Shown here: one piece after another, positions 21,787 to 30,390 of the stretch | Numbering within the stretch: position 1 is the first letter of the stretch | How the letters are laid out: each line of letters begins with the position of its first letter | Assembly: GCA_937911235.1 (NCBI GenBank) | Contig: CALDPN010000192.1 | Span: forward strand, 1-32,609 | Direction of reading: 5' to 3' | Length of the DNA: 32,609 nt | Source: an uncultured Bacteroidales bacterium | GTDB lineage: Bacteria > Bacteroidota > Bacteroidia > Bacteroidales > Paludibacteraceae | Translations under genes and position numbers: made by a program | Notes under the pieces: model-generated | Databases searched by the model: none | Told to the model about the DNA's origin: nothing | The model's input: the letters and a program-made list of their open reading frames with translations, nothing else

Positions 21787-23905
21787 ATCCTTTAAATTAA
21801 CCTTATTATTTATTTTCGTAACGTTATCTATGGCTAACGCAAACCCATTTTTGCAAGAATTTGACCTAAAATTCTCTGCAGTACCTTTCGACAAAATAGA
21901 GTTAGACCACTATGCAGAAGCATTAGAACTAGGTCTTAAAGAACAAGAAGAAGATATAAAGAAAATTACAGACTCTACCGAGGAACCAACCTTTGAAAAC
22001 ACCATACTGGCACTAGAAAATAGCGGTGCTATACTTTCACGTGTGTGTGGCGTGCTTTTCAACCTTACAGAGGCTGAAACATGCGACGTATTAGACTCTA
22101 TATCAGAGAAATACTCTCCTATTCTATCAGAAGCTTCAAGCAAAATAAAACAAAACGAAGCACTATTTGCTAGAGTAAAAAAGGTGTATGAAAATATTGA
22201 AAACTACTCAGACCCTATTCAGAAAAAGCTTATAGAAGACTCATATATAGGTTTTGTGCGTTCAGGTGCAAACCTAGACAAAGACAAAAAAGAAAGACTT
22301 AAAACCCTATCTAGCGAACTAAGTCTGCTTACATTCAACTTTGGTCGCCTTGCCCTACAAGGGGCAAATGCCTATACCCTACACCTTAATAATATAGAAG
22401 ACCTAGATGGGCTACCTGAATATGCCGTGGCCGCAGCAAAAGAAAAGGCTACGGAAAAAGGTCTTGAAGGTTGGGTTATAGACCTATCTGCACCTTCTTA
22501 TATTAGTTTTATGCAATATGCCACAAACAGAGAGCTAAGAAGAGAGCTTTACATGGCATACAACACCAAAACTAGCAAGGGTGATGAAAACGACAACTCT
22601 GAAAACATTAAAAATATAGTAAACAAACGCCTTGAAGTGGCTCAGATAATGGACCGCTCTCACTATAGCAAGTATCGCCTTGAGCGCACTATGGCACAAA
22701 ATGACAGTGCTGTATATAGTTTGCTAGACGATTTACTAGAAAAATATATGCCTTTTGCTATAAAAGAAAGAGAACTTATAAAGGAGTATGCAAAAAAGCT
22801 AAACCATGATGATAACTTCACTCTAATGCCATACGACTGGGCTTTTTACAGTGAAAAATATAAAGAAGAAAAATACAATTACAGCGAAGAAGACCTTAAA
22901 CCATATTTTGAGCTTGAAAGAGTAAAAAAAGGTGTATTTGGTTTAGCAACAGACCTTTATGGCATAAAATTTGTGCCAAACAAGGAGCTTCCTGTATATC
23001 ATAAAGATGTGGACTTATTTGAGGTGTATGATGCAGATGATACGTTTATGGGGCTACTTTACACCGACTTTTTCCCACGCAAGAGCAAACGTCAGGGTGC
23101 TTGGATGACAGAATTTAAAGGTCAATACTACAACGCCGATGGCACAGATAGTCGTCCACTTATATCTCTAGTAATGAATTTCACACCTCCTACAGCAGGT
23201 GGTCCTGCTCTGCTTACCTACGACGAGGTTAAAACATTCCTACATGAGTTTGGTCATGCCCTACACGGGCTGCTTTCAGAGGTTCCTTACGAAAGCCTAA
23301 GTGGCACTAACGTGTATAGAGACTTTGTAGAACTACCTTCTCAAATAATGGAAAACTTTGCTAGCCAGCCAGAATTTTTAAATAAAACAGCTATTCATTA
23401 CCAAACTGGCGAGGTAATTCCTACAGAACTTGTAGAAAAACTTAAAGCTTCTGAACAATACCTTGCAGCATATTCTTGCATCAGACAATTAAGTTTTGGT
23501 TATTTAGATATGGCTTGGCACGGCATAAAAGAGGCATTTGATGGAAGCGTAATAGAATTTGAAAGAAATGCTTGGAAGAAAACCCAACTTTTCCCTTCAA
23601 TAGACGGTTGCTGTATGAGTACTCACTTTACTCACCTGTTTGCCGGAGGCTATGCAGCTGGATATTATGGCTACAAATGGGCAGAAGTGCTAGATGCAGA
23701 CGCATTTTCTGTGTTTCAAGAAGCAGGTGGCGTCGACAAAACTGTGGCAAAAAGTTTTAGAGAAAACATCCTTTCAAAGGGCAGCACCGAGCATCCAATG
23801 GATTTATACGTTAAATTTAGAGGTAGTAAGCCTAAAACTGATGCACTACTTAAGAGAGATGGGATAAAATATTTTCATAAAAAAAACTTGAAATTGCAAA
23901 AATAA
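21776..23905 (+). CDS. M3 family metallopeptidase, peptidyl-dipeptidase Dcp-like
   Basis: 709 residues with a possible N-terminal signal peptide (MTFKSFKLTLLFIFVTLSMA), so probably periplasmic or membrane-associated, then the Dcp/oligopeptidase start (NPFLQEFDLKFSAVPFDKIE). The zinc site is HEFGH with H490, E491, H494, and the third ligand E519 in DFVELPSQ. GGCCMSTHFTH-like and GYAAGYYGYKWAE segments near the C-terminus are family-conserved substrate-site loops. It cleaves short peptides, releasing dipeptides from the C-terminus. The start overlaps the RSH gene by 11 bases in another frame, so the two are co-transcribed and coupled. The next gene is separated by its own promoter. Confidence 0.93.
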   Translation: MTFKSFKLTLLFIFVTLSMANANPFLQEFDLKFSAVPFDKIELDHYAEALELGLKEQEEDIKKITDSTEEPTFENTILALENSGAILSRVCGVLFNLTEAETCDVLDSISEKYSPILSEASSKIKQNEALFARVKKVYENIENYSDPIQKKLIEDSYIGFVRSGANLDKDKKERLKTLSSELSLLTFNFGRLALQGANAYTLHLNNIEDLDGLPEYAVAAAKEKATEKGLEGWVIDLSAPSYISFMQYATNRELRRELYMAYNTKTSKGDENDNSENIKNIVNKRLEVAQIMDRSHYSKYRLERTMAQNDSAVYSLLDDLLEKYMPFAIKERELIKEYAKKLNHDDNFTLMPYDWAFYSEKYKEEKYNYSEEDLKPYFELERVKKGVFGLATDLYGIKFVPNKELPVYHKDVDLFEVYDADDTFMGLLYTDFFPRKSKRQGAWMTEFKGQYYNADGTDSRPLISLVMNFTPPTAGGPALLTYDEVKTFLHEFGHALHGLLSEVPYESLSGTNVYRDFVELPSQIMENFASQPEFLNKTAIHYQTGEVIPTELVEKLKASEQYLAAYSCIRQLSFGYLDMAWHGIKEAFDGSVIEFERNAWKKTQLFPSIDGCCMSTHFTHLFAGGYAAGYYGYKWAEVLDADAFSVFQEAGGVDKTVAKSFRENILSKGSTEHPMDLYVKFRGSKPKTDALLKRDGIKYFHKKNLKLQK

Positions 23906-23917
23906 ACCTTATCTTTG
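23888..23917 (+). promoter_or_regulatory. Promoter of the phosphorylase gene
   Basis: A TTG at 23888-23890 and TATCTTTG at 23910-23917 are 19 bases apart, fitting the Bacteroidota -33/-7 layout. The -33 element lies inside the end of the peptidase gene. The leader is about 75 bases and A/T-rich, with no fold I can support. Confidence 0.65.
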
Positions 23918-23999
23918 CAAAGTTTTTATTACACTCGTTGTATAGAATTAAAAGCAAAAAATATTAAAAAAACATAATTATTAACTTTAAACTTAAGAA

Positions 24000-26561
24000 A
24001 TGAAACTACAAGTAAGTAATTCTAATTATCCTAATTGGACACCTATTACTGTACAATTCAATGTGCCTGCTAAGTTTGAGAAACTTAAAGAAATCGCAAA
24101 CAACTTATGGTGGGTATGGAACTATGAAGCAGTGGATCTATTCACAGAAATGAATCCAGAATTATGGACAAAATGCGGTGGTAACCCTGTTTTATTCCTT
24201 CAAAAACTTAACAGCGTACAATACGCAGAACTAGCTAAAAACAAAGGCTTCCTAAAACGTATGGAAGATGTTTACGCTAAATTCTCTGCTTACATGAACG
24301 TTAAACCTTCTAAAACTATTCCTTCAGTTGCTTACTTCAGCATGGAATACGGTTTAACTGATATCCTAAAAATCTACTCTGGTGGTCTTGGCGTTCTTGC
24401 TGGTGACTACTTAAAAGAAGCTTCTGACTGCAACGTTGACATGGTTGCTATCGGTTTCTTATATCGTTTTGGTTACTTCACCCAAAACCTTTCAATGAAC
24501 GGTGAACAAATCGCTGTTTACGAAGCTCAAGAATTCGACAAACTTCCTCTAGAACAATATCTAGACAAAAATGGTGACCCTATCACTATTTCTGTTGCTT
24601 ACCCAGGTCGTAACATCTACGCAAACCTATGGAAAGTAAAAGTTGGTCGTATCAACCTTATCCTTCTAGACACAGACACAGACTTAAATAACGAAGCAGA
24701 CCGCACAATCACTAGCCAACTTTATGGTGGTGACAACGAACACCGTCTAAAACAAGAAATTATGCTTGGTATCGGTGGTATGGCTGCTCTTAAAGAACTA
24801 GGTCTATCTAAAGAAATCTATCACTGTAACGAAGGTCACGCTGCATTCTTAAACGTTCAACGTTTAATCGACTACATCAAAACTGGTCTTAGCTTCAACG
24901 AAGCTATGGAACTTGTACGTGTTTCTGGTCTATTCACCACTCACACTCCAGTTCCTGCTGGTCACGATAAATTCGAAGAAGGCGTATTCCAATATTACAT
25001 GAACGACTTCGCAAACCAACTAGGTCTTTCTTGGACAGACTTCATGAACATGGGTCGTGAAAATCCTGGTGACTTAACAGAAAAATTCTCTGTAACAGTA
25101 TTTGCTTGCAACACTTGCCAAGAAGTAAACGGTGTGAGCTGGTTACACGGTGAAGTGTCTAAAGACATGTTCAAAACTATCTGGAAAGGTTACTACCCAG
25201 AAGAATCTCACGTTGGTTATGTAACTAACGGTGTTCACTACCCAACATGGGCTGCATCTGAATGGCAAAAACTTCACGTTAAATCATTCGGCGAACAATT
25301 CCTTGCAGACCAATCTAACACTGCTCACTGGGAAAACATCTACAATGTTTCTGACGCAGAAATTTGGGAAACACGTAAAGCGCTTAAACTACGCTTAATC
25401 GACTATATCAAAGCTCGTTTCACAGAATCATGGTTGAAAAACCAAGGTGACCCAGCTCGTATCGTAAGCCTATCTGAAAACATCAACCCTAACGCATTAA
25501 CAATTGGTTTCGGTCGTCGTTTCGCTACTTACAAACGTGCTCACCTATTATTCACAGACCTTAACCGTCTAGCTAAGATTGTTAACAATCCTAACTACCC
25601 AGTTCAGTTCTTCTTCACTGGTAAAGCTCACCCAGCTGACGCTCCAGGACAAAAATTAATCCAAAACATTATCGAGATTTCTCGTCGTCCAGAATTCTTA
25701 GGTAAAATTATCTTCTTAGAAAACTACGACATGGCTCTTGCTAAACGTTTAATCTCTGGTGTTGATATCTGGTTAAATACTCCTACTCGTCCACTAGAAG
25801 CATCTGGTACATCTGGCGAAAAAGCTGAAATGAACGGTGTATTAAACTTCTCAGTTCTTGACGGTTGGTGGTATGAAGGTTACAAAGAAGGTGCAGGTTG
25901 GGCTCTAACCGAAAAACGTACTTTCGTTAACCAACAACAACAAGACCAACTTGACGCTGCTACAATCTATTCAATGCTTGAAAACGAAATCATTCCATTG
26001 TATTTCGCTAAAAACAGCAAAGGATACTCTCCAGAATGGATTCAATACATTAAAAACTCTTTAGCTAAGATCGCTCCTATCTACACTACAAAACGTATGT
26101 TAGATGACTATATCGATCGTTTCTATAGCAAACAAGCTAAACGTGCTAAATCACTTAAAGCTAACAACAACGCTAAAGCTAAAGAAATCGTAGCATGGAA
26201 AGAAAACATGGCTGCTAACTGGGACAACATCGAAGTTCTAGAAACATCTGTAAACAACATGTCTCACTACATCGCAGACAGCGCTGCTAAACAATTAGTT
26301 ACTGTATCTGTTGACGCTAAACAAGAAGTTGTTGCAAACGGTCTAGGTTTCGAACTAGTACTAGTTAAAATGATTGATGGTGCTGAAAAACTACACAAAG
26401 TAATTCCATTCACCGAAGTTAAAGTTGAAGGCAACAAAGTATCTGCAAAACTTGAAATGATTCCTACCACTGGTGGTTCATTCAAATGCGCAATCCGTAT
26501 GTATGCTAAAAACGACGCACTTCCTCACCGTCAAGACTTCTGCTACCTACGTTGGATTTAA
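24000..26561 (+). CDS. glgP: Alpha-glucan (glycogen) phosphorylase, GT35 family
   Basis: 853 residues of the archaeal/bacterial-type alpha-glucan phosphorylase group with an N-terminal DUF3417-like segment (KLKEIANNLWWVWNYEAVDL). It phosphorolyses glycogen or maltodextrin to glucose-1-phosphate in the cytoplasm. Visible motifs: GGLGVLAGDYLKEASD, NEGHAAFLNVQRL, FTTHTPVPAGHDKF, YVTNGVHYPTW and the PLP region EASGTSGEKAEMNG in which K608 is the likely pyridoxal-phosphate lysine. Codon use differs sharply from its neighbours: Gly GGT, Ala GCT, Arg CGT and Val GTT dominate, while neighbours use GCA, AGA and mixed Gly codons, which suggests very high expression. A C-terminal extension with N-rich stretch (ANNNAKAKEIVAWKENM) follows. 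A strong terminator ends the gene. Confidence 0.92.
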   Translation: MKLQVSNSNYPNWTPITVQFNVPAKFEKLKEIANNLWWVWNYEAVDLFTEMNPELWTKCGGNPVLFLQKLNSVQYAELAKNKGFLKRMEDVYAKFSAYMNVKPSKTIPSVAYFSMEYGLTDILKIYSGGLGVLAGDYLKEASDCNVDMVAIGFLYRFGYFTQNLSMNGEQIAVYEAQEFDKLPLEQYLDKNGDPITISVAYPGRNIYANLWKVKVGRINLILLDTDTDLNNEADRTITSQLYGGDNEHRLKQEIMLGIGGMAALKELGLSKEIYHCNEGHAAFLNVQRLIDYIKTGLSFNEAMELVRVSGLFTTHTPVPAGHDKFEEGVFQYYMNDFANQLGLSWTDFMNMGRENPGDLTEKFSVTVFACNTCQEVNGVSWLHGEVSKDMFKTIWKGYYPEESHVGYVTNGVHYPTWAASEWQKLHVKSFGEQFLADQSNTAHWENIYNVSDAEIWETRKALKLRLIDYIKARFTESWLKNQGDPARIVSLSENINPNALTIGFGRRFATYKRAHLLFTDLNRLAKIVNNPNYPVQFFFTGKAHPADAPGQKLIQNIIEISRRPEFLGKIIFLENYDMALAKRLISGVDIWLNTPTRPLEASGTSGEKAEMNGVLNFSVLDGWWYEGYKEGAGWALTEKRTFVNQQQQDQLDAATIYSMLENEIIPLYFAKNSKGYSPEWIQYIKNSLAKIAPIYTTKRMLDDYIDRFYSKQAKRAKSLKANNNAKAKEIVAWKENMAANWDNIEVLETSVNNMSHYIADSAAKQLVTVSVDAKQEVVANGLGFELVLVKMIDGAEKLHKVIPFTEVKVEGNKVSAKLEMIPTTGGSFKCAIRMYAKNDALPHRQDFCYLRWI

Positions 26562-26574
26562 TCTTATAAGATTA
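26559..26574. repeat. Perfect 16-bp palindrome overlapping the phosphorylase stop codon
   Basis: TAATCTTATAAGATTA is its own reverse complement and begins with the TAA stop. It lies 9 bases before the terminator stem. Confidence 0.6.
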
Positions 26575-26582
26575 TATAACGT

Positions 26583-26614
26583 GAAGCTCCCAAGAAATTG
26601 GGAGCTTCTTTTTT
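26583..26614 (+). terminator. Rho-independent terminator of the phosphorylase gene
   Basis: Eleven-base stem GAAGCTCCCAA / TTGGGAGCTTC with a GAAA tetraloop, followed by six T. Textbook strength, in keeping with high expression. Confidence 0.95.
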
Positions 26615-26659
26615 GTATATATTTCAGCCGAAATTTGTCTATTTCTTATATTTTTATAT

Positions 26660-26667
26660 TATTTTTG
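26660..26667 (+). promoter_or_regulatory. -7 box of the TamL gene
   Basis: TATTTTTG fits TAnnTTTG; TTTG at 26634-26637 is 22 bases upstream, close to the -33 spacing. The ATG is 40 bases downstream. Confidence 0.6.
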
Positions 26668-26707
26668 TAGATTGTGGACAAAATATCGCCACTCATAGTT
26701 TTATAAA

Positions 26708-29062
26708 ATGAGAAGAAATAGATTTATCCTTTATATCATATTTTCGCTTGCGTTGCTACTAAGTAGTTGCAACGTAACTAAATACGTACCTGAAGGACAA
26801 TATCTACTCGACCACGTAAGCATTACTGCCGACAGCAAAGACGTAAAAGACACAGACTTTAGTGTTTACCTACGCCAACAACCAAACCTAAAACTTTTCA
26901 AGTTTATTCCGTTCAACCTTGGACTTTATAGCATATCTAGCCCAGACACCACACTATGGATAAACCGTTTCCTGCAAAAAATTGGTGACGCTCCAGTTAT
27001 CTACGACTCTACTCTTGTAGAATCGTCGGCAAACGAGCTTAAAAAAGCCATGAACAACAAAGGCTACTTAAATGCAAAAGTAGATCACACCACCACATTT
27101 AAAAAGAAAAAAGCAAAGGTAAAATACACCATTACTGCTAGCACTCCATATAGAATAAAAGACATTAGATACAAAATCAAAAATGACGAGATAGAAGAGA
27201 TTGTACTAGCAGATACCACAAACTCACTTATCAAAAGAGGTGATTTATTTGATATAGACGTACTTGAAAAAGAGAGGGGAAGAATTGCCGACCTACTTCA
27301 AACAGAAGGGTTCTTCACTTTCGACAAGGAATATATAGGTTTTCTTGCCGACACAGCAGTGGGCAACAAACAAGTGAGAATAGACATGATTGTGCGACCA
27401 ATGCGTAAACTTGTTGGTAGAAATGAGTTTATAAGCATAGAGCACGAAAAATACAATGTTAGAAATGTAAACTATTTTCTAACAGACGACGTAGCATCAC
27501 TATCAAACGACAGTGCTATATCTACAATGCAATACGAAAAATATAAAGATCTAAATATCTATTCCAACAACGATTTCGTTAGAAAAAGCACACTACACAA
27601 TCTTACTAGCATAAATAGCAACTCTTTATACAACGAAAAAACTGTTGACCAAACATACGCAAAACTTGCATCCCTTAAGATATTTAAATATCTAAACGTA
27701 TCTTTCAACGAGGCAGAAGATAGCATTAGAATTGTAGAAAACGCTCTACAACAAGATAGCTTGCTTTATGGTATCGAAACATCATCTACCAACGACACCA
27801 TTAGAATGAAACAACTAGATTGTAATATCGTTATCACACCAGATAAAATACAATCGTTTAGTTTTGAACTAGAAGGCACAAACAACGAAGGCGACTTTGG
27901 TATAGCAGGTAAACTAGGATACAGCCACAACAACATATTCAAAGGAGGCGAACAGTTTAAGTTTCAAGTGCGTGGAGCAAACGAATCTATCATTGGTCAT
28001 CGCTCTATTTGGGAAGTTGGCACAGAGGCTAGCATTGGTTTCCCTACCATTTTATTCCCATTTGTAGGCAGAAAATTCTTCCAAGACAATACTTCAAACA
28101 CAGAATTGCACTTAAACTTTAGTTACCAAATCCGCGACGAATATTCACGTATTATTGCTGGTCTTGGTATGAGATACAATTGGCAAACAAAGCAAAGAAT
28201 AAACCACTCTGTGAGTTTGCTAGACTTAAATTATGTATATCTGCCATATATCTCAGACAATTTCAGGAAAACAATCAACAATTCACTTCTGAAATATAGT
28301 TACGAAGACCACTTTATTATGAGTGCTGGTTATGGCATTTCATTCACCAACAAGAAAAACGAATCATACAACAATTTCTACAATGTGCGTGCATCTGCAG
28401 AAATTGCGGGCAACCTACTTTATGGTATATGCTACGGAGCAAAAGCCAATACCGATGCCAATGGCTCATATCTTCTAGGAAATATTCCATTTGCACAATA
28501 TGCTAAAGCAGACTTCGACTTTAGTTATACTCACCTTGTAGATAATAAAAACTCACTAGTATATCACATAGGATTAGGCGTAGGTGTACCATACTTAAAC
28601 TCTACCATCCTACCATTCGAAAAACGTTACTATGGTGGTGGCGCCAATAGCGTGCGTGCTTGGTCGGCACGTTCACTAGGTCCTGGTTCTTACAATGCAG
28701 GATCTACTATCGACTATATGAAGCAGTCTGGCGACATAAAATTCAACATAAACCTAGAATACAGAACAAAACTTGTTTGGCTACTAGAGATTGCAGCATT
28801 TATCGACGCTGGTAATATTTGGACACTAAAAGACGAAGGCCAACCTGGTGGTCAATTTAAATTTGATAAATTCTACGAACAAATTGCTCTTGGCTACGGT
28901 ATTGGTCTAAGACTAAACTTCGACTATTTCGTACTTCGACTAGACTGGGGTATTAAAGCATTCGACCCTTCTCGTGGCGATGGCGAACGTTGGCGTTTCG
29001 TTCCTGGTTGGAATATCGTAAAAGACACAGCCCTACACTTCGCCGTAGGCTATCCGTTCTAA
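26708..29062 (+). CDS. Omp85-superfamily lipoprotein, TamL-like (BamA/TamA family)
   Basis: 784 residues. The start is a lipoprotein signal (ILYIIFSLALLLSSC, lipobox LSSC, Cys21) followed by NVTKYVPEGQYLLDHVSI, the recognisable beginning of Bacteroidota TamL, a lipidated relative of TamA. POTRA-like repeats occupy roughly residues 25-350 and the C-terminal part is a 16-strand-type barrel ending in a hydrophobic aromatic strand (ALHFAVGYPF, with the final Phe usual for barrel recognition). A YGGGANSVRAWSARSLGPGS segment is the conserved loop of Omp85 barrels (VRGY/F-like). It should help insert or transport material across the outer membrane. tamB often lies next to tamL, but here the next gene is cysK, after a 222-base gap. 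Confidence 0.85.
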   Translation: MRRNRFILYIIFSLALLLSSCNVTKYVPEGQYLLDHVSITADSKDVKDTDFSVYLRQQPNLKLFKFIPFNLGLYSISSPDTTLWINRFLQKIGDAPVIYDSTLVESSANELKKAMNNKGYLNAKVDHTTTFKKKKAKVKYTITASTPYRIKDIRYKIKNDEIEEIVLADTTNSLIKRGDLFDIDVLEKERGRIADLLQTEGFFTFDKEYIGFLADTAVGNKQVRIDMIVRPMRKLVGRNEFISIEHEKYNVRNVNYFLTDDVASLSNDSAISTMQYEKYKDLNIYSNNDFVRKSTLHNLTSINSNSLYNEKTVDQTYAKLASLKIFKYLNVSFNEAEDSIRIVENALQQDSLLYGIETSSTNDTIRMKQLDCNIVITPDKIQSFSFELEGTNNEGDFGIAGKLGYSHNNIFKGGEQFKFQVRGANESIIGHRSIWEVGTEASIGFPTILFPFVGRKFFQDNTSNTELHLNFSYQIRDEYSRIIAGLGMRYNWQTKQRINHSVSLLDLNYVYLPYISDNFRKTINNSLLKYSYEDHFIMSAGYGISFTNKKNESYNNFYNVRASAEIAGNLLYGICYGAKANTDANGSYLLGNIPFAQYAKADFDFSYTHLVDNKNSLVYHIGLGVGVPYLNSTILPFEKRYYGGGANSVRAWSARSLGPGSYNAGSTIDYMKQSGDIKFNINLEYRTKLVWLLEIAAFIDAGNIWTLKDEGQPGGQFKFDKFYEQIALGYGIGLRLNFDYFVLRLDWGIKAFDPSRGDGERWRFVPGWNIVKDTALHFAVGYPF

Positions 29063-29064
29063 AA

Positions 29065-29096
29065 GTTAGGAGTTAGGAATTAGGAATTAGGAGTTA
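29065..29096. repeat. Heptamer tandem repeat array 4
   Basis: Units GTTAGGA and two ATTAGGA variants, starting two bases after the stop codon of the TamL gene. Confidence 0.85.
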
Positions 29097-29105
29097 TAGG
29101 TGTAG

Positions 29106-29125
29106 GGACAATGCGTGCATTGTCC
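29106..29125. repeat. Hairpin GGACAATGC-GT-GCATTGTCC
   Basis: A perfect 9-bp stem with a 2-base loop, directly after array 4. There is no T-run after it, so it is not a clear terminator; it looks like a repeat element. Confidence 0.7.
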
Positions 29126-29150
29126 GTAATAAAATTGAATAATCAACTAA

Positions 29151-29270
29151 GGAGTTGAATTAAAAGGTGTAATTCAAGGCTTGCGAAGCCTGAAAAACCG
29201 GAGTTTACTAAGCGTAAATGAGGATTTTGAGGGCAAGCGTAACGCAGAAGTACACTTTTTATTCAGCTCC
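29151..29270. repeat. 120-bp element with about 20-bp terminal inverted repeats, in front of cysK
   Basis: The left end (29151-29171, starting GGAGTTGAATT) and the right end (29251-29270, ending TTCAGCTCC) are reverse complements over about 20 positions with two or three differences. Inside are a stem GGCTT-GCG-AAGCC (29178-29190) and a TTTAC-TAAGC-GTAAA stem (29203-29217). There is no ORF of note. It could be a MITE-like remnant or a folded RNA leader; the right end is 15 bases before the cysK ATG. Confidence 0.65.
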
Positions 29271-29284
29271 GCAAATAAAAATAT

Positions 29285-30178
29285 ATGAACAACATACTAG
29301 ACTTAATAGGCAACACCCCACTTGTGAGGGTAAGTGAAGATTTGAATATTTATGCAAAATGCGAGTTTTTAAACCCAGGTGGAAGTATAAAAGACCGCGT
29401 TGCATACAATATGATTTGTCAAGCAGAGAAAGAAGGAAAACTTAAACCAGGCATGACTATTATTGAACCTACATCTGGTAATACAGGTATTGGTCTTGCA
29501 CTTGTAGGCGTAAGAAAAGGTTACAAAGTAATCATTGTAATGCCAGAAAACATGTCTGAGGAACGCAAAAGAATTATTCGTTGCCTTGGCGCTGGACTTG
29601 AACTTACTCCAAAAGAACTTAGCCTAGACGGAGCGGTGAAAAAAGCAGAAGAATTGGCAGCAGAACTTGGTGAAAATGCATTCATTCCTCAACAATTTGT
29701 AAACCCAAACAACCCAGACATTCACTATCGCACCACTGCAGTGGAACTTTACGAGCAAATGGCTGGCGATATTGATATTTTTGTATCTGGTCTTGGTAGT
29801 GGTGGCACACTTCAAGGTATTGGTAAGTTCTTAAAAGAGAAAAATCCTAACATAAAAATCGTAGCGGTGGAACCAAAAGACGTGTCTGCCCTACTTGGTC
29901 ATGAACCTGGTCTTCACCAAATTCAAGGCATTGGCGATGGTTTTATTCCTGAAGTTTTAGACACAAAACTTATTGACGAAGTTGTAGAAGTGTCTGATGC
30001 AGATGCCATATACACCACTCGCAAAATGGCAGAAGTTTACGGACTACTTTGCGGAACATCATCTGGAGCGAACGTGTGGGCAGCCATCCAAATGGCAAAC
30101 AAATATGGCAAGGAGAAGAGAGTTGCAACAATACTTGCAGATAGGATTGAAAGATATTTTAGTACAAATCTTTTGTAA
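29285..30178 (+). CDS. cysK: Cysteine synthase (O-acetylserine sulfhydrylase)
   Basis: 297 residues, a PLP enzyme that makes cysteine from O-acetylserine and sulfide in the cytoplasm. IGNTPLVRV at the start, the PLP lysine K36 in GGSIKDRVAYNM, the phosphate-substrate loop TSGNTGIGLA, VSGLGSGGTLQGI (PLP phosphate cradle), and the closing ATILADRIERYFSTNLL are all typical of CysK. Length is normal for the family (about 300-310). No TAnnTTTG box is evident in the 222 bases upstream, where the space is filled by repeats, so its promoter may be within the 120-bp element or it may be transcribed from the TamL gene. The tRNA-Arg follows after 43 bases. Confidence 0.93.
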   Translation: MNNILDLIGNTPLVRVSEDLNIYAKCEFLNPGGSIKDRVAYNMICQAEKEGKLKPGMTIIEPTSGNTGIGLALVGVRKGYKVIIVMPENMSEERKRIIRCLGAGLELTPKELSLDGAVKKAEELAAELGENAFIPQQFVNPNNPDIHYRTTAVELYEQMAGDIDIFVSGLGSGGTLQGIGKFLKEKNPNIKIVAVEPKDVSALLGHEPGLHQIQGIGDGFIPEVLDTKLIDEVVEVSDADAIYTTRKMAEVYGLLCGTSSGANVWAAIQMANKYGKEKRVATILADRIERYFSTNLL

Positions 30179-30193
30179 TTAAATAATTTATAT

Positions 30194-30201
30194 TATCTTT
30201 G
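30194..30201 (+). promoter_or_regulatory. -7 box of tRNA-Arg
   Basis: TATCTTTG fits TAnnTTTG, 20 bases before the mature tRNA start. It falls just after the cysK stop. Confidence 0.65.
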
Positions 30202-30221
30202 TGCTCGCAAATTTTGCGGAT

Positions 30222-30295
30222 GGTCTCGTAGCTCAGCTGGATAGAGCAACAGCCTTCTAAGCTGTGGGTCGTGGGTTCGAATCCCGCCGGGATCA
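30222..30295 (+). tRNA. tRNA-Arg, anticodon UCU
   Basis: 74-base tRNA, folded by eye: acceptor GGTCTCG with CGGGATC (two G-T pairs), D stem GCTC/GAGC, anticodon stem ACAGC/GCTGT with loop CTTCTAA and anticodon TCT (reads AGA/AGG), T stem GTGGG/CCCGC with loop TTCGAAT, discriminator A. The 3' CCA is not encoded (ACGA follows), so it needs the CCA-adding enzyme. It reads the AGA codon that most genes here use, while the phosphorylase gene uses CGT instead. Confidence 0.97.
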
Positions 30296-30297
30296 CG

Positions 30298-30336
30298 AAA
30301 AGGACTGAAGTTTTCAACTTCAGTCCTTTTCTTTTT
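30298..30336 (+). terminator. Terminator after tRNA-Arg
   Basis: Fifteen-base stem AAAAGGACTGAAGTT / AACTTCAGTCCTTTT with a three-base loop, followed by CTTTTTAT. Confidence 0.93.
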
Positions 30337-30351
30337 ATACAAAAATTTTGT

Positions 30352-30359
30352 TATCTTTG
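30352..30359 (+). promoter_or_regulatory. -7 box of the esterase gene
   Basis: TATCTTTG, 31 bases before the ATG at 30391. A clear -33 element is not seen in the preceding T-rich sequence. Confidence 0.6.
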
Positions 30360-30390
30360 TAAATCACGAACCTAACTAAAATCAAGCAAT

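Noticed and set aside
30222..30295. tRNA-Arg as an integration site for a mobile element
   Set aside because: No integrase gene and no repeat of the tRNA 3' end were found in the window.
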